Shown here: positions 36,531-47,260 of the stretch, in pieces | Numbering within the stretch: the first letter of the stretch is position 1 | Layout: each line of letters begins with the position of its first letter | Source: Cyclina sinensis | Lineage: Eukaryota; Mollusca; Bivalvia; Venerida; Veneridae | DNA: 64,000 nucleotides | NCBI GenBank assembly: GCA_012932295.1 | Contig: JAAONU010000043.1 | Location: 186,001 to 250,000, forward strand | Reading direction: 5' to 3' | The notes under the pieces: generated by a model | What the model was told of the DNA's origin: nothing | The model's input: only the letters and a program-made list of their open reading frames with translations | Databases searched by the model: none | Program-made: the position numbers and the translations under genes

Positions 36531-37440
36531 GCAACGACGAAGCGTTCATCATGTGTAAACCGGAAGTTTGGGTGTTTGTACGGAAGGTCCACTTTAATTA
36601 TTTTGCAGGTGATAATTACAAATAAAAGCAATTTATCAGCGGACCGATAAGTAGGAAAAATTACTAAATTCATCTTATTCATCGATCCTTTTCTAAAGGA
36701 CCCCTTTCCTCATGCAAATGGCGAAGAAATACGCTACAATCATAATGGCAAGCTAACTTCAGCAGATCCGCATTCAACGGACTTTATTGTGGAAATCAAT
36801 GTCCGAGATACCAATCGCGCACGGTACGGGCTAAAACTGTCAGTACACAATAATGTCGTCAGCCTAATGACTTACCCGACTGATTACTGTCATCTATCTA
36901 TTTGAGTTTGTTTATCGTCGTACCGGTTGCCCATATCACCGACGTTCTCTGCAGAGATTAGTTATTTTGATGTTGTGGGGATAGTGCAAGATAAAGAAAG
37001 CATCCCATTCCAGAGACACCCCTGGTTCTTTTGCATGTTCAGCGTACATCACCGATACATAGGACCTAGGTTTAACAACACATCCTAAAGACAATTATTA
37101 ATGTTAGTGTTGGATCGAACTCTGGGTTAACCGTCCAACGCGTTACGACTGGACCACTGATCCGCTTCTACTGATCACTGGAAAAGTATTTTGCTAAGCA
37201 TTATAGCCGGTGTAATAAAATCTCCACAGAGCATCCATATAAATCCTCTCCAAACACGAACAAATAAATGCCAGTATAACCTTACATAAAATGTTCTGAA
37301 AAAGGTAGATAAATATTGTTTAAAGATTTATTTAGCTGTACTATTTACTCTGTTGACAAGTGAGTGTTTTAAACACACTTGAGAATTAGATCATCAAACA
37401 CCTTTTAAGAAAAAGTGAAAGAAAAAAGGAAACGAAAACA
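36531..37440. mobile_element. Copy-2-specific insertion containing a SINE
   Basis: The other copy joins CAACATATTG directly to AAACACAAACAAACAAAGAA at 59600-59625. Here about 900 bp lie between the equivalent points. The block contains the minus-strand tRNA-like head at 37109-37166 and a GC-richer body to its left. No inverted ends or target duplication were found, so a deletion in the other copy is also possible. Confidence 0.55.
37109..37166 (-). mobile_element. tRNA-derived SINE head (tRNA-Asn-like)
   Basis: On the minus strand: ATCAGTGGTCCAGTCGTAAC GCG (A box), GTTGGACGGTTAACCCAG (anticodon-arm-like with GTT in the loop), and AGTTCGATCC (B box). The T-arm is truncated, so this is a SINE head or tRNA pseudogene rather than a functional gene. 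Its related body probably extends left to about 36650. Confidence 0.6.
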
Positions 37441-39071
37441 TAAAACAAGCAAACAAACAAAGAACGTTTGTTTCATCTGCCTCAAAATAAACTGAAGTAA
37501 ATTAGGGAAATATTTTCAGCATTCGAAAAAAATAATTTGTTTTATGCCCTGTACAGAATATAATTAGGTTAACATACTATTTCATACTCGTGTATTTAAA
37601 GACAACTTCGTTCAAACAAAACATTCAAACAGAAAAGACGAAACCTGAATTTCATGATTACATTTTATCAATCTCATATAAGTACTTGTTCTTATTTTGA
37701 GGGAAACATATTTTATGAAAGCACTTACTACGCGAGTTTCTAGCATAATTGTGTTACCTATATGTTAAACTGATAACAAATAACGCTGATATTGAATTGA
37801 TTTCAATAACATTAAAGAAAAAGAGAAAATCGCTGTTGACGCAATTATGTACGAATTTAATATTTTAGTATTCAATATTGCATTCGTCGTAAAAAAAGAA
37901 AAAAAGAAAAGAAAATTTAGCTCCCGGTTATGTCGACATAGAAGGAATTGGAAGTGTTATCCAGGAAATCGTGTTGAATGTTGCTAAATATGAAATATGT
38001 TTATATGTTGTTGTTGTTGTTGTTGTTTTATGATGTGAAATAAACTTAAATGCGTAATTAAGAAAACAATACCTCAATGAACTTTTGTTCATAAAATGTT
38101 ATAAGCTATGCCTGAAGTGAACTTCCATACTGAAAGATTTTACATCTAAGAGTGAGTTATTTTTTCGCATTTGCTCTGAAAAAAAATAAATCTTAAATCT
38201 TTTTTGTCGAACCTCTTTAATAATTTTGTGTTTTCATTTTATATTCACATTATATTCCAGTAATAAGATATTCGTTAATTACGTAGGCAATAGATGAAAT
38301 GGTTTCTGTATATTCGTCGTAATAGCAATTTGTATAATGTTTCATCAGTCACTGAACATACTTACATTTTTAATATTTCAGTAAATTTATACACTAAGAA
38401 ACAAATGGCACAAATCAATTTTATATTACAGAAAACAGTAAGATACCAATGCAATTTTGAAGTGTATAATGAATGTGATAAGGACCCGCAATAAGTACAA
38501 ACACACTTTAATCGTTATATTGTAAGTATTAATGTGGTATTATAGACTAAAGTTCTACTTTCTAAGCTTTCTTCATGTTTATCGAGCAAACATTTTACAT
38601 TTGTTTACACATTTACTACTCTGAAACAGTGATAATAAGTCAATCAGAATACAAATAACGTAAATGTTATCTTTTCCTTAAATGCATGGACCGAAAATCA
38701 TAATATAATATTAGCAAACACATTTTACTTCTTGCAGTATGAGGGCATGGGAAGGACCTTGTTTATTTACAGTAACACGATATAAAAATACAGTTACCCT
38801 TCAACAAATATTTACTTGGTACAATATTGTTTTGAAATAGGGATTATATAATATGAAATAGATAAATGAAAATCACTGACGTATGGAAAGAGCTGAATCG
38901 AAAGCACAAAAGTAAACTAATTAGTTGTTTCATTATTTAACAAACACATCAGATAACAAGAAATTCATATAATCTAAATATACGTCATTAATTCTTGTAT
39001 ACTGATTCTTATTAAGGTACTGGGAGCGTAATGCAGTACCTCCTAACTGAATAGTACTCAACAACATTAAT

Positions 39072-39128
39072 TTGATAGTTAATATGAGACCTTTCCACCG
39101 AAAGCTGCGGGTCCGAACCCCAGTCGAG
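39072..39128 (+). repeat. tRNA-like relic, copy 2
   Basis: TGATAGTTAATATGAGAC, CTTTCCACCGAAAG and GCGGGTCCGAACCCC resemble a D-arm, an anticodon arm and a T-arm in order. Upstream, AGGTACTG and CAGTACCT (39015-39041) form a perfect 8-bp-arm hairpin. The matching site in the other copy is 61192-61252. Confidence 0.4.
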
Positions 39129-40681
39129 TTAAAAAAACAAATATAAGTTTTAAGTTTAATTTAAATTGTTACCTTATTATACAATAGACGGAGTGCTTAC
39201 GTTATTTTATGTATTTATCAAATGCTATTAAGCCGTTAGGGTAGAAATGTTTGAAATGTGTTAGCATATCTGCAAGCTGACTAACTTAATATCAGAATAA
39301 TTCAGGTCCTTTTTGAAAAGTATTTCACGTGTAAAATACTTTAAGGTGACTTTAGAAAATACAAGTACTGGGCTTCTTATGTCTCGGTTAAAAAGAAAAA
39401 AAAATCAACGAATTGCAAAACGATTTAGTATTTTAAAAATATCAACTTTAAGAAAAATGTTACTTTTCACCTTTTTTCAATAATTTTGAAACAAGTTTTC
39501 TGATTTTGCCTATGTCCTATTGTAGAATTTGTGAATGACCACGGGGAGCAGAGACCGTATATTAATACACAGTTAAAAGTATGTTCAAGTGGAAACTTAT
39601 ATACCAATCAAATAATATACCAACTACTGGCTACATTAATTGTGTAAATCTCCCAAAAACTGGCAGGAAAAAGATAATACCTCGCAAAATCTCGTCTCCA
39701 TTACATCTGAGAGAACCACGATGAAGCGTGAAGGATATTGTCAATGACCTAATATATCATGGTATTTTAGGTGCTCGGTATTGCAAATCAGAAACTTCGA
39801 ACTGAAAGAATGTTTGCTCTTGTTTCGCCAATACGTGTGTTAACTAGTGACGCTTTATTTTCAAAAAAATATAGGTTCATCCAGAATAACAGTGGGTGCC
39901 ATGCTGTTATATAAAATAAAACTAGACTGTGACTTAGAAAAGTACGGCCACTTTTACGAATAAAACGCAAAATAAAGAAACGATGAGCAAGAAAGCAAAG
40001 TTAATGAAGAAACGTTTTAACTGTCTTAACTTTTTTTTCAAATATATTTTTGTTTGTTTATTTGTTTGTTTGCAAGTGACAAAACAAATTGGAAATGTTT
40101 CCGGTATAACATAATACACTTATCAGCATTATCCGATAGTAATATTTGTACTAGTCTACTCGTTATTATTTCCTTAAGCGGATTGACGTCAAACATTGAA
40201 AGGTCACGTGATAAATGTAGGACAGCAGTGTCAGCAGTGCAGTGTAAGTGTTACTTAGTCATTACCTTTCCAATTGTTCATAACATTTTCGAAAATACTT
40301 AAAATATATTAACTTTTGCACAGTCCCGTTGAAAATTCGGACTTTTACTTCATGAAAACAAATAATGCAATATATCATGCATTTTTCGACCAAAAAAACA
40401 CTCGTGTGTGACAAAAAAAATGTTTGAAATTTATTAGCATATCTACAAGCTTACATACATACATCAGAATATTAAAAAATATTCAAGTTTTCATCAACAA
40501 TACCCCTTCTGTTTTGAAATTTCACTGTTTTTTTTTTTTTTTTGCTTTCTGGTTGGCTACATCATACGCAAATCTGTGAAATCTAGTAATAAGTAACATT
40601 CTGCAGACATGTTATTCAATCTATATCACTTTAAATAGTCATTGTGTGACACAGATGCTAGATTGGTCTTCTTGAAAAAGT

Positions 40682-41508
40682 CACAGACACTTGGGGTAAA
40701 GAAATAGTACTTGTTTCACAAATGCGAAGACATAAGGCACTCATATACCAAGTTTGGTGCCTGTCTGAGAACGTTTCAAAAATTGCTTAAATTCACTAAT
40801 TTGCATTATAAATATAAAGATATAAATGTTTGTCACATATAAACATTCAACACGCGTTGATTTACATCGCGTATTTTTCTCGTTCAAAGTATATCACATG
40901 CAGTACTGATGTCATGCGACGCAGAAATGATTTATCTTCACGTTCATGTAACTCAAAATACCTGTTATCCTTGTCTGCCAACACAATTCGTAGCGAAACA
41001 CCAACATTTCACAAAATTTCCTTCATTCATGTCATTTACACAATCTTTCGAGAATTAGTCTGCTTGAAGAGAATTATAATCAAAGAGAACATATTCTGTG
41101 AGGAAACTGTCAAGTGTGCAGACTTAAACATCACTTTAAACATCATAAAAACTATCATAAAATAAAAAGGGGGTATTGCTTTTTTAAAAATCAAAGTCAG
41201 TGTTTATTGGTGAACATTTTTTGTTTAATTTTGAAATGTCAGTGCAAGGAAGAAAAAAAAATCGATTTACATAGTGATTACCGCATGGGTTCCTACGTGT
41301 ACCGCGCCGTGTATTAAAAAACTAGGGAAGTTAGGAACCAGCAGAGTACCTGTCGAAAGATTGTGTAAATTGATGAAAAAAACGTTGAAATTCGAAACAA
41401 ATTAGATGTTTTCTCTTGGCTAATTCTCACAGCGGGTCTTTTCGTGTACATTCTGAAGATAAATCATTTCTGCGTCGAAAGACACTTTCTTTACCCCAAG
41501 TGTCTTTG
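40682..41508. mobile_element. hAT-like non-autonomous DNA transposon
   Basis: Ends are CACAGACACTTGGGGTAAAG and, inverted, CAAAGACACTTGGGGTAAAG, giving 23-bp terminal repeats. The 8-bp direct repeat GAAAAAGT flanks it at 40674-40681 and 41509-41516. The duplicate segment has a single AAAAAGT at the corresponding place (about 63220-63228), that is, an empty site. An inner inverted pair (GACGCAGAAATGATTTATCT near 40918 and its complement near 41455) lies inside. An 8-bp target duplication with CA...G-type ends fits the hAT superfamily. No transposase is present; the 111-codon frame at 40830 has no recognisable motif. Confidence 0.85.
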
Positions 41509-41787
41509 GAAAAAGTAAGAGTGTTTGTACCGCTATGTCACGTGTTTTTATGAAATAAACAGAAGCAGTTACAACTGTTGGAAATTACTAGTATTTAAGT
41601 ATTTTGACCATGTAAAAAGAAGCCGAAATTGTCAGAAATATCACCGTTTTTCAGCTTTAACCAAACGCTGTTTTTAACATAATATATAAGATTACAGGAA
41701 AGAAGACTAAACATCAGAACCTCGCTTGCACGTTTTTAATTACTTTTTTCCAAAGGCTTTAAAAAGAAGAATTAAACTGAATATTCG

Positions 41788-41984
41788 TTCGTTCATTCAT
41801 TCATTCATTCATTCATTCATTCATTCATTCATTCATTCATTCATTCATTCTTTCATTCATTCATCCATCCATTCATACGTTCGTTCGTTTGTTCGTTCGT
41901 TCGTTCGTTCATTCATTTATTCATTCATTCATTTCTTTCTTTCTTTTTTTCTTTCTTCTTTCTTTCTTTCTTTCTTTCTTTCAT
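41788..41984. repeat. (ATTC)n-(GTTC)n-(TTTC)n microsatellite, copy 2
   Basis: A long ATTC tract grading into GTTC and TTTC. The copy at 63497-63570 is much shorter and lacks the GTTC part. The Ser-Phe-Ile-His frame across it is repeat-derived. Confidence 0.95.
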
Positions 41985-42587
41985 ATATAAAAAATGACAA
42001 GCTATAAACAACGTAAAGAGAAAGATACATTCATCTTATATTAGACACTCATAGATAAAAAAGAAAGAAAAGAACACGGTTTCGCGCTGGTTCTTTTATG
42101 ATAATTATTTAGTCACCGTTTTGGTCGAATTAATTATACAATCACTATATACCCAAATATCTAACTTTTTTTGAAAATTTTGATAACTATTGAATCGGTC
42201 TGCATAATGTCTTCCACTTTGCACTGGCTTTGATCTTACGATCCTCACGATCTGGCAGTTATCACGGCACATCGCTAATATGCTCAGTTAATACTTCAAA
42301 ATGGATGAAATCACTTAATCCTTGTCGGGAACCAGTTGATTTTTATTTGGGGTTTGTGCGGATTGAAAGTTGTATGCCGGATATTTCTTGGCTTTTTGTC
42401 GCTTAAATAAATCAACAGGAAATTTTGATAGATTGTTATAATAACAAAATACCGAAATTCAAAATACAAAATTCCTCGAAAAGGAATTCCGGGAAAATTG
42501 AATGGTCATGCTTATGAAAAAAATTGAATGACACTGTTTCTCTTGACTGCTTCTTTCCAGAAATCGCCAAAGGAAATATCTCCACAA

Positions 42588-42970
42588 GCTAATGAGGGAC
42601 ATTGCTGATAACAAATTATCTCCCTTACTCAGATAACATCAAAGGTAGACCAAATTGCACTTTGGTCCTTTCAGCTGGATTCCACTGACTTTATCCTTGT
42701 TTCTCTTTGTGATTGTCTTGACTTTTAGTTGTGAAAATTGTCACTTACATATTAAATAAAAAGTTTGGATTATCAAAAAAACAAACATTATGGTGTTAGC
42801 AATAGATGTTGCTAATCTAAATGTTTAATCTGACTTTCATTGTTGCAAATAACTACGCTTAATTATACCATAACAAAAGAGAAAATAGCGATGAAAGCAG
42901 AGGAAACCAAATGGAAGGACCAAAGTAATATTAGAGAGTATTCAGGGTAGATAATCCACCAATGTTCCCC
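42588..42970 (-). repeat. Interspersed repeat with inner inverted ends, copy 2
   Basis: Reverse complement of 5241-5630 over nearly its full length. The inner core, 42659-42926, is bounded by ACTTTGGTCCTTTCAGCTGG and, inverted, ACTTTGGTCCTTCCATTTGG. These are imperfect inverted repeats of about 37 bp around an AT-rich centre. Confidence 0.65.
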
Positions 42971-42979
42971 ATTAATTGA

Positions 42980-44215
42980 GATTTGAAATTGAAGCTTCAT
43001 TAAAAAACTGTAGGATTTAGTTTATTATGTTTAACCTACGTGTACTTTCGTATACAGGTACCGGACCCAGACTACACTCTCATTCCTTTTCAACTTTACA
43101 TCAAACATGAACATGTATATTCTAGTGAAACTATTTATGAAGAACAAACAGACACTAAAGGAAGACGTTCATTTACCACCTGAGAGTATTTTTATTCCTT
43201 CAACTACAAAAGTCCGTTCGTTCATATATGATTCTTTATAACATTTTCCATTTATTTCCGTATGATGCTGAATGATAAAGACAGTTCAAAAAATAGGTGC
43301 AGCTGTATACAGGTATTGTACGACATTATAGTGTCGTTATTTTTCCATGACTTATTTTAATATTCGTAGAAGTGTTGTAAGTTAAACGTTTTGTGAACTA
43401 TATAGTCTCTGCATGCATGAACAACAGCTTAACCAGCTCAAAATAAATTATATTTAAAAGAAATATAATCATCACAAAAATCAAAATTAATGTAAAAGAT
43501 TGCACACTGCAGAATGCAGCGGTGTTGACTGTAAAGATTCAACATACGTTTGATGAATTATTCCCTTTTCTGCAGCTTTCTTTTATGTTTTGAAATGATA
43601 TGCACTTTAATCTCGTTAAGCTGTCAAAATACGGAATGAAACGTGTTGCGATAGAACGAAAACAGGGCACACAACATTCTACGGTTCCTTCAGTAATTTT
43701 TGCTGGGAACTAGATACGAAAAATAACGGAAATACGCTCAAAGATTCGGAAGTTCTTTACGACTTTAACTGGAATGAAAAACAAACCATCAAACAGTAAT
43801 CAATTATAATAGTATGTTTTATTTTAAAATAAACAGAAAAAAAATATCGCCGGCCAATATAATTTTAGAAATCAGTGCGAGTTCAACGTTTTGCAGATAT
43901 AGAGCTTGAAAAGTAGAATATCTGATAAATACTGACTTTTTTGTTTATTTCTACGAACGGTTACCACTGTTAGTATAAATAAATATAAAACTACATATTA
44001 CAAAATTCGGATTATTTTCGAACACCGGTAACCATGTTAACGGCTATTAGACTACGTATTCCAGATCAAGGCCGTCTGCCTATGTGCTAAGAAGTAATTT
44101 TGTTCTTTATAAATTTTATTGCAAACTGTACAATTGTTCAACCAAGTCTTTCAAGATATTCAACTTTTCGTCTTCTCGAAAACATGTATACTGAAAACAA
44201 ACGGAACTGTCAAAC
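42980..44215. other. AT-rich non-coding stretch
   Basis: No gene, RNA or repeat recognised. Confidence 0.5.
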
Positions 44216-44216
44216 A

Positions 44217-44218
<2 letters not shown>

Positions 44219-44302
<84 letters not shown>

Positions 44303-44310
44303 TTTTTTTT
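44219..44310. repeat. (TA)n followed by poly(T)
   Basis: About 33 TA units, then about 26 T. The Tyr/Ile frames across it are meaningless. Confidence 0.95.
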
Positions 44311-44993
44311 CAAGAAATAACTTTTTTTTCTAATGTAAAATTTTAATTTTCGGTAGCGCTTTCAATGCTTTTTATCATATCTTCAGCCGAAATGGTTGAC
44401 ATTCAAAAAAAAAAAATACACAAAAACATATGACGTAATGTCATTAAAAAGCGGGAACGTAAAGTACACTAGACACGTCAACGCATTATAAAATTAAGAA
44501 CACTTCAAAAAATAACTTTTTACAGTACATTTCGACATAGTACATAGAATGCATGATTTATTTAATAAAGGGAGATAATATAATTTAAGTAGTTGTGAAT
44601 ATTTAATCTACAATAATTCTTTTTCTTTCAAAAAACTGAAGAATACCTACACAAATAATTGTTTTCTATAATATTTTGATATTACATGCTAATCTTTTCT
44701 AAAGCAGAAACCCGTATGAAAGTTTAGTACGATATCTAATAAATTAAGAGCAAAAATTGAATATACTGTTTTTAATGAGATAAAAGGGGAAGTAATCTAA
44801 ATTACATATTAATTCATGTTTATACTAGAAAAACAAGCTATTAATTTTATTTTATGAAAAAAGTTAAAATTTTCCTTATGGTACAAAAAATTAACCTAAT
44901 GCAAAAATATAACCCTAGTCAATGCAATCCTATGATTTGACATTATAACATACATACATGACACTATTTCCAAAGTTTATACAGAAAATAACT

Positions 44994-45449
44994 CTATATA
45001 GTACTATTGAGCTGCGGACTTAACAATCTAATTAACTGCATCTCTTTCTCCTCTCTGAAACGTCACTATCAATAAGAACTTAGTACAGAGGAAAGACACT
45101 GAATTTACCTCCTGAACAACTATGCAAGTGTTTATTAACCTTCAGCATTCGTAAATGTTCTGTATTATTCTGTTGTCTATGAACAGTAATCCGGCGGCAT
45201 AGTTCATTTTTTGTTTGACCAATATAGAACTGCTTACAATTGTCACAGATGAGTGAATAAATAAAATTTTTTTGAAATGCAGTTCATGCTTTGTTTGACA
45301 TTAAATGATTTTCCGTTACAAAACTGTATTTTGTGTCCTTCAACTATAACAGGACAGGTTTTACATCTGCTTCTGTAACACTTAGAGATTGTCGGTATGG
45401 CATTACTTTCTTCCATATCAAACCTTGAAGATGATCGATTGTTACTCTT
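44994..45449 (-). pseudogene. Penelope-like element GIY-YIG endonuclease fragment
   Basis: Read on the minus strand: ISKCYRSRCKTCPVIVEG, then SFNVKQSMNCIS, an extra base in a seven-T run (plus strand 45267-45273), then FIYSLICDNCKQFYIGQTKN, ELCRRITVHRQQNN, and KHLHSCSGGKFSVFPLY to a TAA at 45080-45082. Beyond the stop, VLIDSDVSERRK and, after another frame change, LIRLLSPQLNSTI continue the family pattern to a TAG. The Cys-rich linker, the IYxLxC...FYIGQT...R...HR core and the C-terminal H-C motif are those of GIY-YIG nucleases of Penelope-like retroelements, which nick target DNA. The reverse transcriptase that should precede it is absent. At least one stop and two frameshifts mark it as dead. 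Confidence 0.85.
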
Positions 45450-45739
45450 TTATGATTACATTTATTAATAAACTTGTTAATAAAATACTATTCATTAAAT
45501 TCCGAACTAATTTGAATTACTTTTGTTTGTGCACATCCTCATACTTTACATGTTACCCAGTTAAATTTTATCATGCTTATGGCATATCTCGTGTACGCCA
45601 AAGTAAACTTTCTGTCAGTATATCTATTTAAAAAGATATGTTACCTATCGTTATCTCAGACATTGCAGTTCTTTATATATATTTTCGTATGCTTCAAGTA
45701 GATACGATGAGGATCTTAACTAGTCCGTTCTAGAAATGA

Positions 45740-46015
45740 GTAGTAACTACATATAATGATCCCGCACATTATGTACATGTATATTATCAGTCTATGTTTG
45801 GTTCCCGTATCCTGTAATATATCATGTCCGTATTCTTGATCCGTACATGTAATATAATTAGTCCGTATATGTGTCATGTACGGCTTTTAGCTTTCCCGTA
45901 TTCATTGAAAATACAATTCCGTATTTCCTACGTATATCTACAGTATACAAAGTCCGTATTCTTGCCCCGTATATGTGTCATATACGCTTTTAAGCATTTC
46001 CGTATTCTATGTGTC
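45740..46015. repeat. CCGTAT-rich diverged tandem repeat
   Basis: GTCCGTATTCTTGATCCGTA ... CCGTATATGTGTCATGTACG ... TTTCCCGTATTC (from about 45827) recurs as GTCCGTATTCTTGCCCCGTA ... TATGTGTCATATACGC ... TTTCCGTATTC (from about 45951). The unit is about 125 bp, with a third, weaker part to the left. Confidence 0.65.
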
Positions 46016-46029
46016 GTTGTGACATTTTT

Positions 46030-47255
46030 TCCATTCAAATGAACAACTGGATACAAACAAAACTGTTTGTAAACATTTGTACATAATTAAAACTTAATAC
46101 ATGAAAACATTACTTATAAAAATAATTTGGCTGTAGTAAGTTCGTTCCGAACACTTTCGAAAAAACACACTCCGCGTTTTGCATTTTTTTCTGTGCATTT
46201 TACTAATCCTTAATCAAATTGAATTGTGTATTCAATATTACGTAAATTCTATTTAAGACCGAATATATTGTTTTATTATGCCATCGACAAATTTGTATTA
46301 AAAGTTTTATCTATTCTAGACATTCCTTTTAAGTTTAAAAAAATAAAAATATAAAAATAAACGCTCGGTACTATTTGTGTTGTTTGTTTTCATTTATTGA
46401 AAAATAGAAATTTGCATCATGTCTTTTCTTGCAGATAAAAAAAAAGAGTTACACCTTACCCCCACTGAAGGCGTAGCTATCTCGACGCTTTCGTAACAAT
46501 ACAAACACGTGGAAGGCATTTTATGAGGCATTCACATGAACATTTTATATTTTAGTAAACTAGTTTTATCAAGCGCCATAGAATGAAACTATTTTAAATA
46601 CGTTTACTTTGAGTTAGAATGTATTTAGTGAGTATCGTTAATTTACATAATGAGCGATATCTAAACATCAGTAACTTTTCGACTTCTGTGTTCGCAATAA
46701 TTCAATGTTATTTTACGTCACGTAAATCATTTATACTTCCATTTTTATTTTTGTGATTTTGTTCTATTAAGTATTATTCATAAGTGTGAAATGTGAAACA
46801 AATAAATAGTGACGTCTGCTTAAAATGTTAATAAAGTCTGGTATCAGTTGGTGATGAAAATGAAAACTGCATTTCCGTTATTTGGCTGTTTATTAAAACT
46901 CATCGTTGGGTCAGACTGTTTCGTTTGGACAAAACTGAGTAGCACGTAGATTGTGATTTTGCAAAATGTTAAGTATTGTTTTTACTTTTAATTTGAATTA
47001 CATATAAAACGATACGTCCGACACTTTCTGATTTACTGAATTTAAAAAAAAAACAAATACAGGCATCCCGTTCGTCGTTATATCAGTACTTTGTTTAACG
47101 TCTTAATCATTCAAGAGCAAAAAAAGTTAACCTCTTACACTTTATATGACAAATAATGATCTAAACTTTTTGATGAGGAGACCCTAACACAGATATAAAC
47201 AAATACACTTAATTTTGAGGCAAATTACGATTTATTTGTATTTGGCTACACAGCA
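46030..47255. other. AT-rich stretch with one GC-richer patch
   Basis: Mostly featureless. A patch at 46455-46540 (minus-strand frame PHKMPSTCLYCYESVEIATP followed by GTAAGG) is open for about 25 codons and stands out in composition, but no family is recognised. Confidence 0.4.
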
Positions 47256-47260
47256 CATAC

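Larger units (their letters stand above)
30940..42420 (+). repeat. Large duplicated segment, copy 2
   Basis: Collinear with 53590-64000, in the same orientation, with long stretches of near identity. Examples are 32400-34190 with 55780-57455, 37440-39240 with 59610-61360, and 41517-42420 with 63230-64000. Copy-specific blocks interrupt it: about 34955-35355, 36531-37440 and a DNA transposon at 40682-41508 occur only here. No convincing gene is carried. The right boundary is not visible because the other copy runs out of the window. Confidence 0.9.

Noticed and set aside
37905..37990. Conserved frame GYVDIEGIGSVIQEIVLN (also at about 60070-60140) and its minus-strand alternative
   Set aside because: Both strands are open over this short stretch and no acceptor/donor pair fits; identity between copies simply reflects the recent duplication.
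40830..41165. 111-codon frame inside the hAT-like element
   Set aside because: No transposase or other motif; the element is of non-autonomous size.
41726..42007. Frame rich in Ser-Phe-Ile-His
   Set aside because: Translation of the (ATTC)n microsatellite.
44100..44346. Frames of alternating Tyr-Ile
   Set aside because: Translation of (TA)n and poly(T).
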